The notes under the pieces: model-generated
Told to the model about the DNA's origin: nothing
The model's input: the letters and a program-made list of their open reading frames with translations, nothing else
The model's database searches: none
Translations under genes and position numbers: made by a program
Shown: one piece after another, positions 1-6,876 of the stretch
Position numbering within the stretch: the stretch's first letter is position 1
Layout: the number at the start of each line of letters is the position of its first letter
Assembly: GCA_937138955.1 (NCBI GenBank)
Contig: CAKZPJ010000364.1
Coordinates: 1-10,911 of the forward strand
Direction: 5' to 3'
Origin: an uncultured Flammeovirgaceae bacterium
Lineage (GTDB): Bacteria > Bacteroidota > Bacteroidia > Cytophagales > Cyclobacteriaceae
DNA length: 10,911 nt

Positions 1-1188
1 TATACGTAGGGTTTCTTGGAGCGGGTGATTCTGATCTTGAGGCAACAAATAAGCAAAGTCTACACCAAACACTTGGTAGCGTAATCCTAAACCAGCGGTA
101 AAATACTTGCGATTACCCTTGTTTTCGTGCTCATAGAAGTACCCCGCCCGAACGGCAAATAATTCATTGTACCAGTATTCTACCCCAGCTGAAATCATCA
201 CTTCCCGCAGCTCTTCACTGAAGCCATCAGGAGCATCGGCAAACGAACCAAACATTCCAGATAAAAGTCCCCGATTCGGATCTTCACCTCGGTCAATAAT
301 AGGATCATCATTCGCATCAAATAGAATCCTACCGTTGTCATCCCGCGCATAAATAGGTGGAGTAGGTACTAACAATTTATTAAAATCTAATGCGAAGGTC
401 AGTTTGTTGTAAGGATCCAAGTACGTCGTAAACGCACCACCTACCTTCAAGTTAGTCGGGATGAAATCGGCTTGTCTTTCGTCCAGATACGTGATTTTCG
501 CTCCAATATTGGAGATATTGGCTCCGAATGCCCAGTTCCCTTCTCGGCCGTTAAACATAATGTCTTTGGTATAATATATACCTACATCGGCCGCGCCACT
601 TAATCCGGCTTGACCTTCCGTACCACTGGCACTGGTTGTCCCTGATAGCAAATTAGAGTGAATGAAACGTCCGGTTAGACCAGCGCTTAAGTTTTCACCT
701 AGTTGCAACGCAAAAGTAGCCGCCAGCGAAAACTCCCGAGGGCTTACCAAATTCAGCAAGTTTCCTTGGCGATCGGTCAGTTGAATATCACCTAGATCAA
801 AGTAACGCATCGATAATCCCAGAGCTTGCTGCTGATTAAGCTTTTTGTAAGCCGATAGATACGAGATCGACATATCGTTTACTATTTTGGATAGCCAGGG
901 AGTAAAAGAGGCCGAAATTCCGAAGCTAGGCTCTAAATACGCTAACTTGGCCGGATTCCAGTGGGTAGCATTGGCATCGGGAGTAGTGGCCACTCCTACA
1001 TCGCCCATGCCACTGGCGCGGGAATCGGGCGAGATAGCTAGAAAAGGCACTGCCGTAGTAATTACTCTTCGATCGTTATCCTGCCCTAAAATAGTAGCTG
1101 GACCACCTTGCGCCAGTACCCGCTGACCAACCCCCATACTATTAAGCGCGATAATAAGAATAAAGCTATTACGAATAAAATACTTCAT
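1..1188 (-). CDS. porV: T9SS outer-membrane protein PorV (LptO), 3' end cut by window
   Basis: PorV is an outer-membrane beta-barrel of the type IX secretion system. In the known model it collects cargo from the SprA/Sov translocon and delivers it to PorU in the attachment complex. I translated it from the ATG at 1188-1186; the frame stays open for 396 codons to base 1, and the stop lies outside the window. Residues 1-27 form a signal peptide (hydrophobic core FILIIAL, likely cleavage after VLA). Residues 44-80 (TTAVPFLAISPDSRASGMGD, then ATHWNPAKL) and 312-330 (MFGSFADAPDGFSEE) are hallmark PorV segments. An Asp-rich loop lies at 283-303. PorV proteins are usually about 380-410 residues, so only a few C-terminal residues are likely missing. 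It follows porU with a one-base gap, implying co-transcription and probably coupled translation. Sequence and synteny agree; the assignment is firm. Confidence 0.95.
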   Translation of the reverse strand, partial: MKYFIRNSFILIIALNSMGVGQRVLAQGGPATILGQDNDRRVITTAVPFLAISPDSRASGMGDVGVATTPDANATHWNPAKLAYLEPSFGISASFTPWLSKIVNDMSISYLSAYKKLNQQQALGLSMRYFDLGDIQLTDRQGNLLNLVSPREFSLAATFALQLGENLSAGLTGRFIHSNLLSGTTSASGTEGQAGLSGAADVGIYYTKDIMFNGREGNWAFGANISNIGAKITYLDERQADFIPTNLKVGGAFTTYLDPYNKLTFALDFNKLLVPTPPIYARDDNGRILFDANDDPIIDRGEDPNRGLLSGMFGSFADAPDGFSEELREVMISAGVEYWYNELFAVRAGYFYEHENKGNRKYFTAGLGLRYQVFGVDFAYLLPQDQNHPLQETLRI

Positions 1189-1189
1189 A

Positions 1190-4100
1190 TTAATGAGCAA
1201 TAATAAGTTGATGCGTTTTTTGTTCAACGATATTAGACTGTGTATTTCTGATCTTAATATTAGCGTAATAAATCCCGGAAGGCAAATGTGCCCCGGCAGT
1301 AGTTCGTCCGTCCCAATATAAATTATTCAGCCGAGTAGTTGCTTCTGACTGAGTAGTATACATCTGGTGGACTAACTCTCCTTGATTACTATAGATTTGT
1401 ATAGTGACGTCTAATATAGTGCCTGGTTGATTATGATCCAGCACAAACCGGGTTACTTCTGAGAAAGGGTTAGGGTAATTATAAGCGTCCGCAACCCAAA
1501 GCCTTCCGTCTTCCCCTACCCGAAAAGAAAGTTCGGCCATTCCCGAATTATTGTAAGTATCCCAGGCCTGTAAAGTCAGCCAATATTTACCCTCTTCCAG
1601 CCCTTCCAACGGATAGCGAATCCATCCCGACTGAAAATTGTCTATATCGGCTTGGTAGAAGTCATTTAATACGAAAGTACGACTTTCTCCAGTTTCTTCA
1701 TAGAAGAGTTCAGCAGTAATTGTTTGCCCTAAACCGCTCGAGCTAATAGATATTCCGTGCTCATCGTTTAGTTGAGCCAATAACAACGAATTATTTCCGG
1801 TCAGCCCGCCATCAACAAACGTAGTATCGTCCATAAAGAGCGAAATAGCCGGGGCGAGATTGTCGTCAACCGCCGGACGTTGACTTCCTCCTATAACAAA
1901 ATCAACCGAAGCGCCATGGGCATCGCCACCTTCTTCAGCACTGGCGTAAGTGGTAATTTTACCTGATCCGGTTTGATAGACAATATTTTTAGGCACCACA
2001 AAGTTCAATACAAACTGCCCGTTTACAACGCGAGCTTTTCCCCGGTGAATAACGGAGTTTCGCTCTTCAAATTGCATAAACGTCCCTTCATTTCCTTGCG
2101 TGCGCTGCAAAGTGCTTTTATCCAACACTTCTACCTCTACGGTTCCGCTGAAGCTGGGTAGTTGCTGCTGAGTAATGGGTGAAACCACTGTACCCGTTAA
2201 ACGTACGTAATCTAACGCGCGCAGGGTATCGGTTAGCCTGAATTGTTCATTTATTTGGCGTACTTCCAACCGTTCTACGTTCACTTGAACCTGAGGATAG
2301 GCTAAAATCATGCTAGGATCACCGAGCAGCGAAAAGTTACGGTTTACCGGACCATTTAGGCCATTGTTCTTAGTGCGACGAAAAATTTCGCCTAAGGTGA
2401 GTGGCTGTCCGTTTTCTCGACGAAAAACTTCATTATAAAAAGCTCGGTTGAGCAAAAAGTTAGAATTAGAGAAGACCGGACGCGAAGTAGTCACCAAACC
2501 GATAGCCCCCCCCTCTTCGCTCAGAATCAGCTTTTCTGCTCCTGAAACTTCCTTGGGACTATCGTGTCGGCCAAATTCACAAGTGGCGGTTACGAAAAAG
2601 GGCAAACGATCGTAGTTACGAAAGCGACTAATCATGCTATTTGTCAAAATACTCTCCTGCGCCCAGCGGGTCTCGCTGCCGTGCCCGGTGTAGTTAATGA
2701 TGAGTGCTCCTCGTTTTATTGCATCTTCAATCTCTCGGCTGACGGCCGGAGCAGTTTCACCGTTAGGTCTCTTCTGCTGCTCAAAAGCATCGGTATAAAT
2801 TTTCCGAATTGAGAAAGCGGTGTAGGAAGTATCCACAAATTTAGCTAATCGCTCCGCATCGCGTTGGTGCTTATCGTTGTCACCATCGTCGGCTACAAAC
2901 ACTACCTGATTGCGCCATTGCCCGAACGTTGCTTCGCTGGTTTGATAGTGAATCAGTTTGTCTACTACAACTTTAGCCTCAGCTGTATTTTTAATCGGTA
3001 ATCGGCCTACGCCAATATCTAGCGTATGATCTCCGGAGAAACTTTCTACCCACTTACCTTCATCATCTTCCAGAAACCCAAAGTAGTCGTCGGAAGCATA
3101 GCTATAAATGGGATGCACCGAGTTGCGCGACTGGTAGATAGGAACGATGTTAGTATTGTCTTCAGTGTAGTTTTTATAATCGTAAGAACCTTTTCCGAAC
3201 AGCAGCACTGCCTGAAGCTGATTGGGCGCAAGATCATACAGAAACTTCAGATAGTTTCGTAGAGCGGTTACATCAGGAGTTCCCGAAGAGAATTCGTTAT
3301 ACACTTGCTGATTGGTGACTACCTGAACGCTAATTTGGTTAAATGTACGCCGAAAGTCCGCCAGTCGCCGAGCTTCAGCTAGTAAATCTTCTCGCGTAAC
3401 AATCACCAAATTGGGAGCGCCATCTCCCGTTAGATTTTGATTGGCCACTGTTCCCGAGAAGATTGGGGATGGAAATGAAACCGAAGTACCTACTACAAAT
3501 TCTTTTAATACATCTCCGGTAGCCGTCGTAAAAGCCCACTGGTCATTAATCGCACTTGCGGACATTTGGATTGGCTCTTGTGAGTTAGATACATCCCAAA
3601 TAACCGGATTTTGATCAGAACTCAGACGAAACTGAGTGGTTAAATGATTTATACTTTCTAGGTTACGAAAGCGGATAGTTTTGTCAGCAGGAATTATTAA
3701 AGGGCGACTTCCCTCTATAATTAACTGATCTAGGTTTGCTTTAGCTTGGCTACCGTTGAGCGATAATGTAACTGTAGTACTACCTGATGGGTTGACGTTG
3801 ACCGAAAACGTTGATTGATTAATTTTACCCTTCTGAGTGTAGGTTCCCGATAGAACTGGATCTAGCGATATTTCCCCTGCTGAACTTCCGTTGACTGAAA
3901 TTTGCACATCGGCGGGACTTTCTGACCGCCCTACTACCCGAGCGTGAACCCGTAATGGCTGCTCGGCGCGCCAATTTCCAACATCAAAATTAACGTCTTC
4001 TGGTATTCCGCCGACTAGTTCTTCACCCAGCCACTCTCTTCCCGACCCGCTTTCCTTTCCAATTTGCCAGTATGTTTCCAGCAGATTGTACATTTCTTTT

Positions 4101-4654
4101 TCGTGTACTAAAGCCTCTTGGTAGTAATCCGTGATCCAGGTGGGGTTATTGATTGATGGGGCAATTTGAACCCGCTTGCCCAAGCTGCTTCCAAGGGTCA
4201 GAAAATAGTAAGCGGTATCGCTGTACAGATTTTTTTGAAAAGTAGCCCGATAGTCTAGCTCATCACTCGACACAAAATCTAAATTGTGAGGAGACTGTCC
4301 GTAAAAAAGTACGTAATCGTCAGCATCTAGGCGATCATCGCCCCCATCTTCTACCCAAATAGCTATTTCGGGCAAACCACTTATTTGGGGTTCTGCCAGC
4401 GACTGGGGAAGCATTCCACCTCCCCGGCCAAATACTTGAATAGTTGCCGATGAAGCTGCTGATACATTAATGCCTAAAGCAGCTAGGTCGCTACCGGATA
4501 AGCGGTACAGTCCGTCTTCGGTAACTGCAAACTTGTACCAGTTTCCCTCCGCCAGCACAGAAGAGTGCTGGGCCCAGCCTCGAACGGAAATCAGCTCAAT
4601 AACCAGAAATAGTAAAAGTACCCGCATCATGACCCAGTTTGTCAGTCCATTCAC
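1190..4654 (-). CDS. porU: T9SS C-terminal signal peptidase PorU (gingipain-like, peptidase family C25)
   Basis: PorU is the cell-surface sortase-like enzyme of the type IX secretion system. It removes the C-terminal signal of secreted cargo and joins the protein to a lipopolysaccharide-type anchor. The 1154-residue protein has a signal peptide (hydrophobic core at 11-22, cleavage near A28), N-terminal beta-rich domains (about 35-400), a C25 catalytic domain (about 413-787), further beta domains (about 790-1050) and a C-terminal T9SS-type domain (about 1055-1154: YNYPNPF, then WDGRTTAG and PSGIYYANI). The catalytic His and Cys are visible as H658 in INYTGHGS and C692 in TATCEFGRHD, so the enzyme looks active. 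Length fits the family. The start is ambiguous: ATG at 4654 is used here, but ATG ATG at residues 9-10 (4630 and 4627) would give a more standard signal peptide. Neither has a Shine-Dalgarno; an A-run precedes 4654. The next gene, porV, is one base away. Confidence 0.96.
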   Translation of the reverse strand: MNGLTNWVMMRVLLLFLVIELISVRGWAQHSSVLAEGNWYKFAVTEDGLYRLSGSDLAALGINVSAASSATIQVFGRGGGMLPQSLAEPQISGLPEIAIWVEDGGDDRLDADDYVLFYGQSPHNLDFVSSDELDYRATFQKNLYSDTAYYFLTLGSSLGKRVQIAPSINNPTWITDYYQEALVHEKEMYNLLETYWQIGKESGSGREWLGEELVGGIPEDVNFDVGNWRAEQPLRVHARVVGRSESPADVQISVNGSSAGEISLDPVLSGTYTQKGKINQSTFSVNVNPSGSTTVTLSLNGSQAKANLDQLIIEGSRPLIIPADKTIRFRNLESINHLTTQFRLSSDQNPVIWDVSNSQEPIQMSASAINDQWAFTTATGDVLKEFVVGTSVSFPSPIFSGTVANQNLTGDGAPNLVIVTREDLLAEARRLADFRRTFNQISVQVVTNQQVYNEFSSGTPDVTALRNYLKFLYDLAPNQLQAVLLFGKGSYDYKNYTEDNTNIVPIYQSRNSVHPIYSYASDDYFGFLEDDEGKWVESFSGDHTLDIGVGRLPIKNTAEAKVVVDKLIHYQTSEATFGQWRNQVVFVADDGDNDKHQRDAERLAKFVDTSYTAFSIRKIYTDAFEQQKRPNGETAPAVSREIEDAIKRGALIINYTGHGSETRWAQESILTNSMISRFRNYDRLPFFVTATCEFGRHDSPKEVSGAEKLILSEEGGAIGLVTTSRPVFSNSNFLLNRAFYNEVFRRENGQPLTLGEIFRRTKNNGLNGPVNRNFSLLGDPSMILAYPQVQVNVERLEVRQINEQFRLTDTLRALDYVRLTGTVVSPITQQQLPSFSGTVEVEVLDKSTLQRTQGNEGTFMQFEERNSVIHRGKARVVNGQFVLNFVVPKNIVYQTGSGKITTYASAEEGGDAHGASVDFVIGGSQRPAVDDNLAPAISLFMDDTTFVDGGLTGNNSLLLAQLNDEHGISISSSGLGQTITAELFYEETGESRTFVLNDFYQADIDNFQSGWIRYPLEGLEEGKYWLTLQAWDTYNNSGMAELSFRVGEDGRLWVADAYNYPNPFSEVTRFVLDHNQPGTILDVTIQIYSNQGELVHQMYTTQSEATTRLNNLYWDGRTTAGAHLPSGIYYANIKIRNTQSNIVEQKTHQLIIAH

Positions 4655-4711
4655 GTTTTTTTGAGCACTTTAGTATGAATAGCCCACGGAAAAGCAGCCC
4701 AAAACTTACGT

Positions 4712-4963
4712 TTACTCTGCGGCTAATTCGTACTCGTAGCTTTCCATGATCAAGTTAGCCAATAATTTGGTGCAGGCTTCTTCCACCATTTGTTTCGCCT
4801 GAGTTTCATCATCAGCCGAAAGTTGCATCGTAATATGCCGCCCGATTCTAACGTCTCCAACACTATTCAACCCCAGGTTTTCTAGCCCAAGATGAACCGC
4901 TTTTCCCTGCGGGTCTAAAATTTCTTTCTTGGGCATCACGTTGATTTTAGCAGTAAAATTCAT
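4712..4963 (-). CDS. purS: Phosphoribosylformylglycinamidine (FGAM) synthase subunit PurS
   Basis: PurS is the small structural subunit of the three-part FGAM synthase (PurS, PurQ, PurL), which converts FGAR plus glutamine and ATP to FGAM in the fourth step of de novo purine synthesis in the cytoplasm. PurS bridges PurL and the glutaminase PurQ in ammonia transfer. At 83 residues it has the normal family length. It shows the family pattern: the start NFTAKINVMPKKEILDPQG, the conserved segment GDVRIGRHITMQL at 37-49, and a C-terminal helix ending LIMESYEYEL. The ATG at 4963 is the only sensible start. Neither purQ nor purL is beside it, which implies the other subunits are encoded elsewhere. 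It sits 92 bp after pssA and 57 bp before porU on the same strand. Confidence 0.93.
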   Translation of the reverse strand: MNFTAKINVMPKKEILDPQGKAVHLGLENLGLNSVGDVRIGRHITMQLSADDETQAKQMVEEACTKLLANLIMESYEYELAAE

Positions 4964-4978
4964 ATGGGTTCAAATGTG
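4964..4978 (-). promoter_or_regulatory. Possible Bacteroidota-type promoter of purS (weak)
   Basis: Read on the minus strand, CACATTTG at 4978-4971 is one base off the Bacteroidota -7 consensus TAnnTTTG. A TTTC sits 19 bases upstream as a one-mismatch -33 element (consensus TTTG). The box ends only 8 bases before the purS ATG, so the transcript would have almost no leader. The match could be chance in A/T-rich DNA. Confidence 0.22.
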
Positions 4979-4994
4979 AGATGTAAAATACGAA

Positions 4995-5016
4995 GACGAA
5001 ATTCTTGTAATTCGTC
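4995..5016 (-). terminator. Small hairpin between pssA and purS, possible weak terminator
   Basis: GACGAA at 4995-5000 pairs with TTCGTC at 5011-5016. The stem extends by two more pairs past a single bulged base, leaving a five-base loop. On the minus strand the hairpin follows the pssA stop (5056) by about 40 bases and is followed by a loose T-rich stretch (TTCGTATTTT). It could end or weaken pssA transcription before purS. The stem is only moderately stable and the T-tract is broken, so this is a weak call. Confidence 0.3.
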
Positions 5017-5055
5017 ATCCGCCTTCCTTTTTCGCAGGTAAAAGTAAATAATTTT

Positions 5056-5766
5056 CTAGTCGGTTGTGGGTTCGTGGCCTGACTTTGTTGAAACAACTAC
5101 CGAAAGGAGGATGTAGAGCACCAGAACAATTGGAATGGCTACTGAACGTAGTAGTATGAACAGGATAATAGAGGTTATCATAAAAATGTACTTGAGCTTA
5201 TTATCGACCCAGCTATAGTTTTTAAACTTAAAAGCTAACAGTTCAATACTGGCTACCAGCAAATAGGCATCTACTAGGACTAGAACAATCAGAAAAGCCG
5301 GGCTGGCAATCAACACTTGAAACCAGGCGAGAGTACCCAAAGGTAAAGCACTGATTAATAGCGCACTAGACGGGGTAGGCAGACCAATAAATTTATCGGT
5401 CTGCTCGGTATCCACATTGAAAATAGCGAGGCGCAACGCCGAAAATACCGCGATAACGAAGGCCAGATAGGGAATCCACGTACCTTTCACCTCTAGAGCA
5501 TTTTCTATCAGACCAAACATGATAAATGAGGGTAGCACCCCGAAACTAATCATATCGGCTAGGGAATCCAGATCAGCACCAATGGTAGAGTACGCTTTTA
5601 GGGCACGAGCCACTAGACCATCGGCAAAGTCCAGCAAAGCAGCAATCCAGATGAAGTAGGCAGCCATTTCTAGATCGCCCCGGGTAGCGGCTACGATACC
5701 AAAACACCCGCTGAGTAAGTTACTTAGCGTGATCGCGTTAGGGATATATTTTGTTGGGTAGGTCAA
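5056..5766 (-). CDS. pssA: CDP-diacylglycerol-serine O-phosphatidyltransferase (phosphatidylserine synthase), TTG start
   Basis: This inner-membrane enzyme joins CDP-diacylglycerol and L-serine to make phosphatidylserine, the precursor of phosphatidylethanolamine. The 236-residue protein carries the complete CDP-alcohol phosphatidyltransferase signature D-x2-DG-x2-AR-x8-G-x3-D-x3-D at D46, D49, G50, A53, R54, G63, D67 and D71, so it should be active. The N-terminus (KYIPNAITLSNLLSGCFG) and FIGLPTPSSAL at 126-136 fit the serine-using branch of the family. Several hydrophobic membrane spans follow, and the last residues are polar. The start is TTG at 5766: an in-frame stop lies 18 bases upstream with no ATG or GTG between, and the next ATG (residue 34) would remove the conserved first span. 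An eight-A run ends just before the start and may aid ribosome entry. The next gene upstream is divergent. Confidence 0.94.
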   Translation of the reverse strand: MTYPTKYIPNAITLSNLLSGCFGIVAATRGDLEMAAYFIWIAALLDFADGLVARALKAYSTIGADLDSLADMISFGVLPSFIMFGLIENALEVKGTWIPYLAFVIAVFSALRLAIFNVDTEQTDKFIGLPTPSSALLISALPLGTLAWFQVLIASPAFLIVLVLVDAYLLVASIELLAFKFKNYSWVDNKLKYIFMITSIILFILLRSVAIPIVLVLYILLSVVVSTKSGHEPTTD

Positions 5767-5776
5767 GTTTTTTTTA

Positions 5777-5808
5777 GCAACTTATCAACTTGTTAGCTGG
5801 TTTACAAA
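5777..5808 (-). promoter_or_regulatory. Possible Bacteroidota-type promoter of pssA
   Basis: On the minus strand a perfect -33 element TTTG (5808-5805) is followed after 20 bases by TAAGTTGC (5784-5777), which matches 4 of 6 fixed positions of the -7 consensus TAnnTTTG. Spacing is in the normal range. The box ends about 10 bases before the TTG start, so the leader would be very short. The elements occupy most of the 45-bp divergent gap and reach the ribosome-entry region of the plus-strand gene, so the two directions could interfere. No equally good match was seen for the plus strand. Confidence 0.33.
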
Positions 5809-5811
5809 AAT

Positions 5812-6876
5812 ATGACGAAAGTAGATGTTTTAGTGGTCGGTCAGGGCCTGGCCGGTACGGCTTTGAGTTACTACCTGATGCAGGCGGGGTGTCGGGTTCA
5901 AATCATCAATGATAGTAAACCTGAAACTGCTTCACGAGCCGCAGCGGGGTTGTATAATCCGATTACAGGGAGAAAGATGGTGAAAACTTGGTTAGCTGAT
6001 AAAATCTTTCCCAAAATTGAGCCATTTTACCAGGAATTAGAGTCGCTCACTGGGCAGCATTTTCTCCACCCAATGCCCATTTATCGCCCTTTTCTCACCA
6101 ATGCCGAACGTTCCGACTGGAGCATCTTAGCCCCTAAATCTATCTATCAGCCATACATCAGCCAGGTATTTCAACACAGTAATTTTAGCGACTATATTAA
6201 TGACCCCCTAGGAGGTATTTTATTGCAGCGATCAGGATACGTAGATTTGCCGGTACTTTTATCCGCTACGCAGCAGTATTTTCGCGAGCAGGATGTATAC
6301 CAGGAAGAAATTTTTGACGTTACACGATTACGACTAGAAAAAACAGGGGTTCAATACGGAGATTACCGCAGTCGTTGGCTCATTTTCTGCGATGGAGCCG
6401 ACGGATACCGAAACTCTTTCTTTCATTGGTTGCCTTACCAGCCGGTGAAAGGGGAAATACTCTTGATTGATACTGAAAAAAAGAGTAACATCGTCTTCAA
6501 TAGAGGAATATTTGTGATGCCATTCGGTGATAAGTACAAAGTAGGCTCTACCTACGACCATCAGGATTTAACGTTTGCTCCTACCGAAAAAGGAAGGAAC
6601 ACGCTACAAAATAAGCTGGACAAACTATTGACCATGCCCTACCGGATAGTAGACCAATGGGCTGGGGTTCGTCCAGCTACCCGCGACCGCCGACCGTTTA
6701 TCGGAATACATCCGTACCATAAAACATTAGGCATTTTTAACGGGTTAGGCACCAAGGGTGTGTCGCTAGCCCCTTACTTTGCCCAGCATTTTACCCACTT
6801 CCTAACCGAGCAAGCTTCCCTAAATCAGGAAATAGATATTCAACGTTTCGAAAGTTTTTACCACGCCACGAGCTAA
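5812..6876 (+). CDS. FAD-dependent oxidoreductase, DAO family (substrate unknown)
   Basis: This is a 354-residue soluble flavoprotein of the D-amino-acid oxidase/glycine oxidase-like superfamily (DAO fold). The N-terminus has the dinucleotide-binding beta-alpha-beta motif VVGQGLAGTAL (G10, G12, G15), and the FAD-binding C-terminal pattern is intact (GVRPATRDRRPFIG at 285-298 and NGLGTKGVSLAPYFAQ at 310-325). The segment SRAAAGLYNPITGRKMVKTW at 41-60 resembles the FAD domain of MnmC-type enzymes, but no MnmC methyltransferase domain is present. The substrate cannot be read from the sequence; oxidation of a secondary amine or amino acid is the family's usual chemistry. No signal peptide, so cytoplasmic. 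ATG at 5812 is the start, with GxGxxG ten residues in. Its TAA shares its last A with the ATG of the next gene. Confidence 0.85.
   Translation: MTKVDVLVVGQGLAGTALSYYLMQAGCRVQIINDSKPETASRAAAGLYNPITGRKMVKTWLADKIFPKIEPFYQELESLTGQHFLHPMPIYRPFLTNAERSDWSILAPKSIYQPYISQVFQHSNFSDYINDPLGGILLQRSGYVDLPVLLSATQQYFREQDVYQEEIFDVTRLRLEKTGVQYGDYRSRWLIFCDGADGYRNSFFHWLPYQPVKGEILLIDTEKKSNIVFNRGIFVMPFGDKYKVGSTYDHQDLTFAPTEKGRNTLQNKLDKLLTMPYRIVDQWAGVRPATRDRRPFIGIHPYHKTLGIFNGLGTKGVSLAPYFAQHFTHFLTEQASLNQEIDIQRFESFYHATS

Noticed and set aside
501..514. Perfect 14-bp palindrome CTCCAATATTGGAG
   Set aside because: It lies inside porV, and the codons fit the barrel sequence. A single palindrome in coding DNA with no partner site is most likely chance.
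887..1126. Plus-strand open frame of 79 codons
   Set aside because: It is antisense to the conserved N-terminal part of porV and has no plausible start context or product.
2564..3262. Plus-strand open frames opposite the porU catalytic domain
   Set aside because: porU encodes the C25 active-site region here (H658 and C692); the opposite frames are not protein-like.
4139..4155. Possible tandem or mobile-element ends within porU
   Set aside because: No paired inverted ends, target duplication or transposase-like sequence was found anywhere in the window.
5812..6876. Assignment of the flavoenzyme as MnmC or ThiO
   Set aside because: It resembles the FAD domain of these enzymes, but there is no MnmC methyltransferase domain and no thiamine genes nearby; only the DAO family level is supported.
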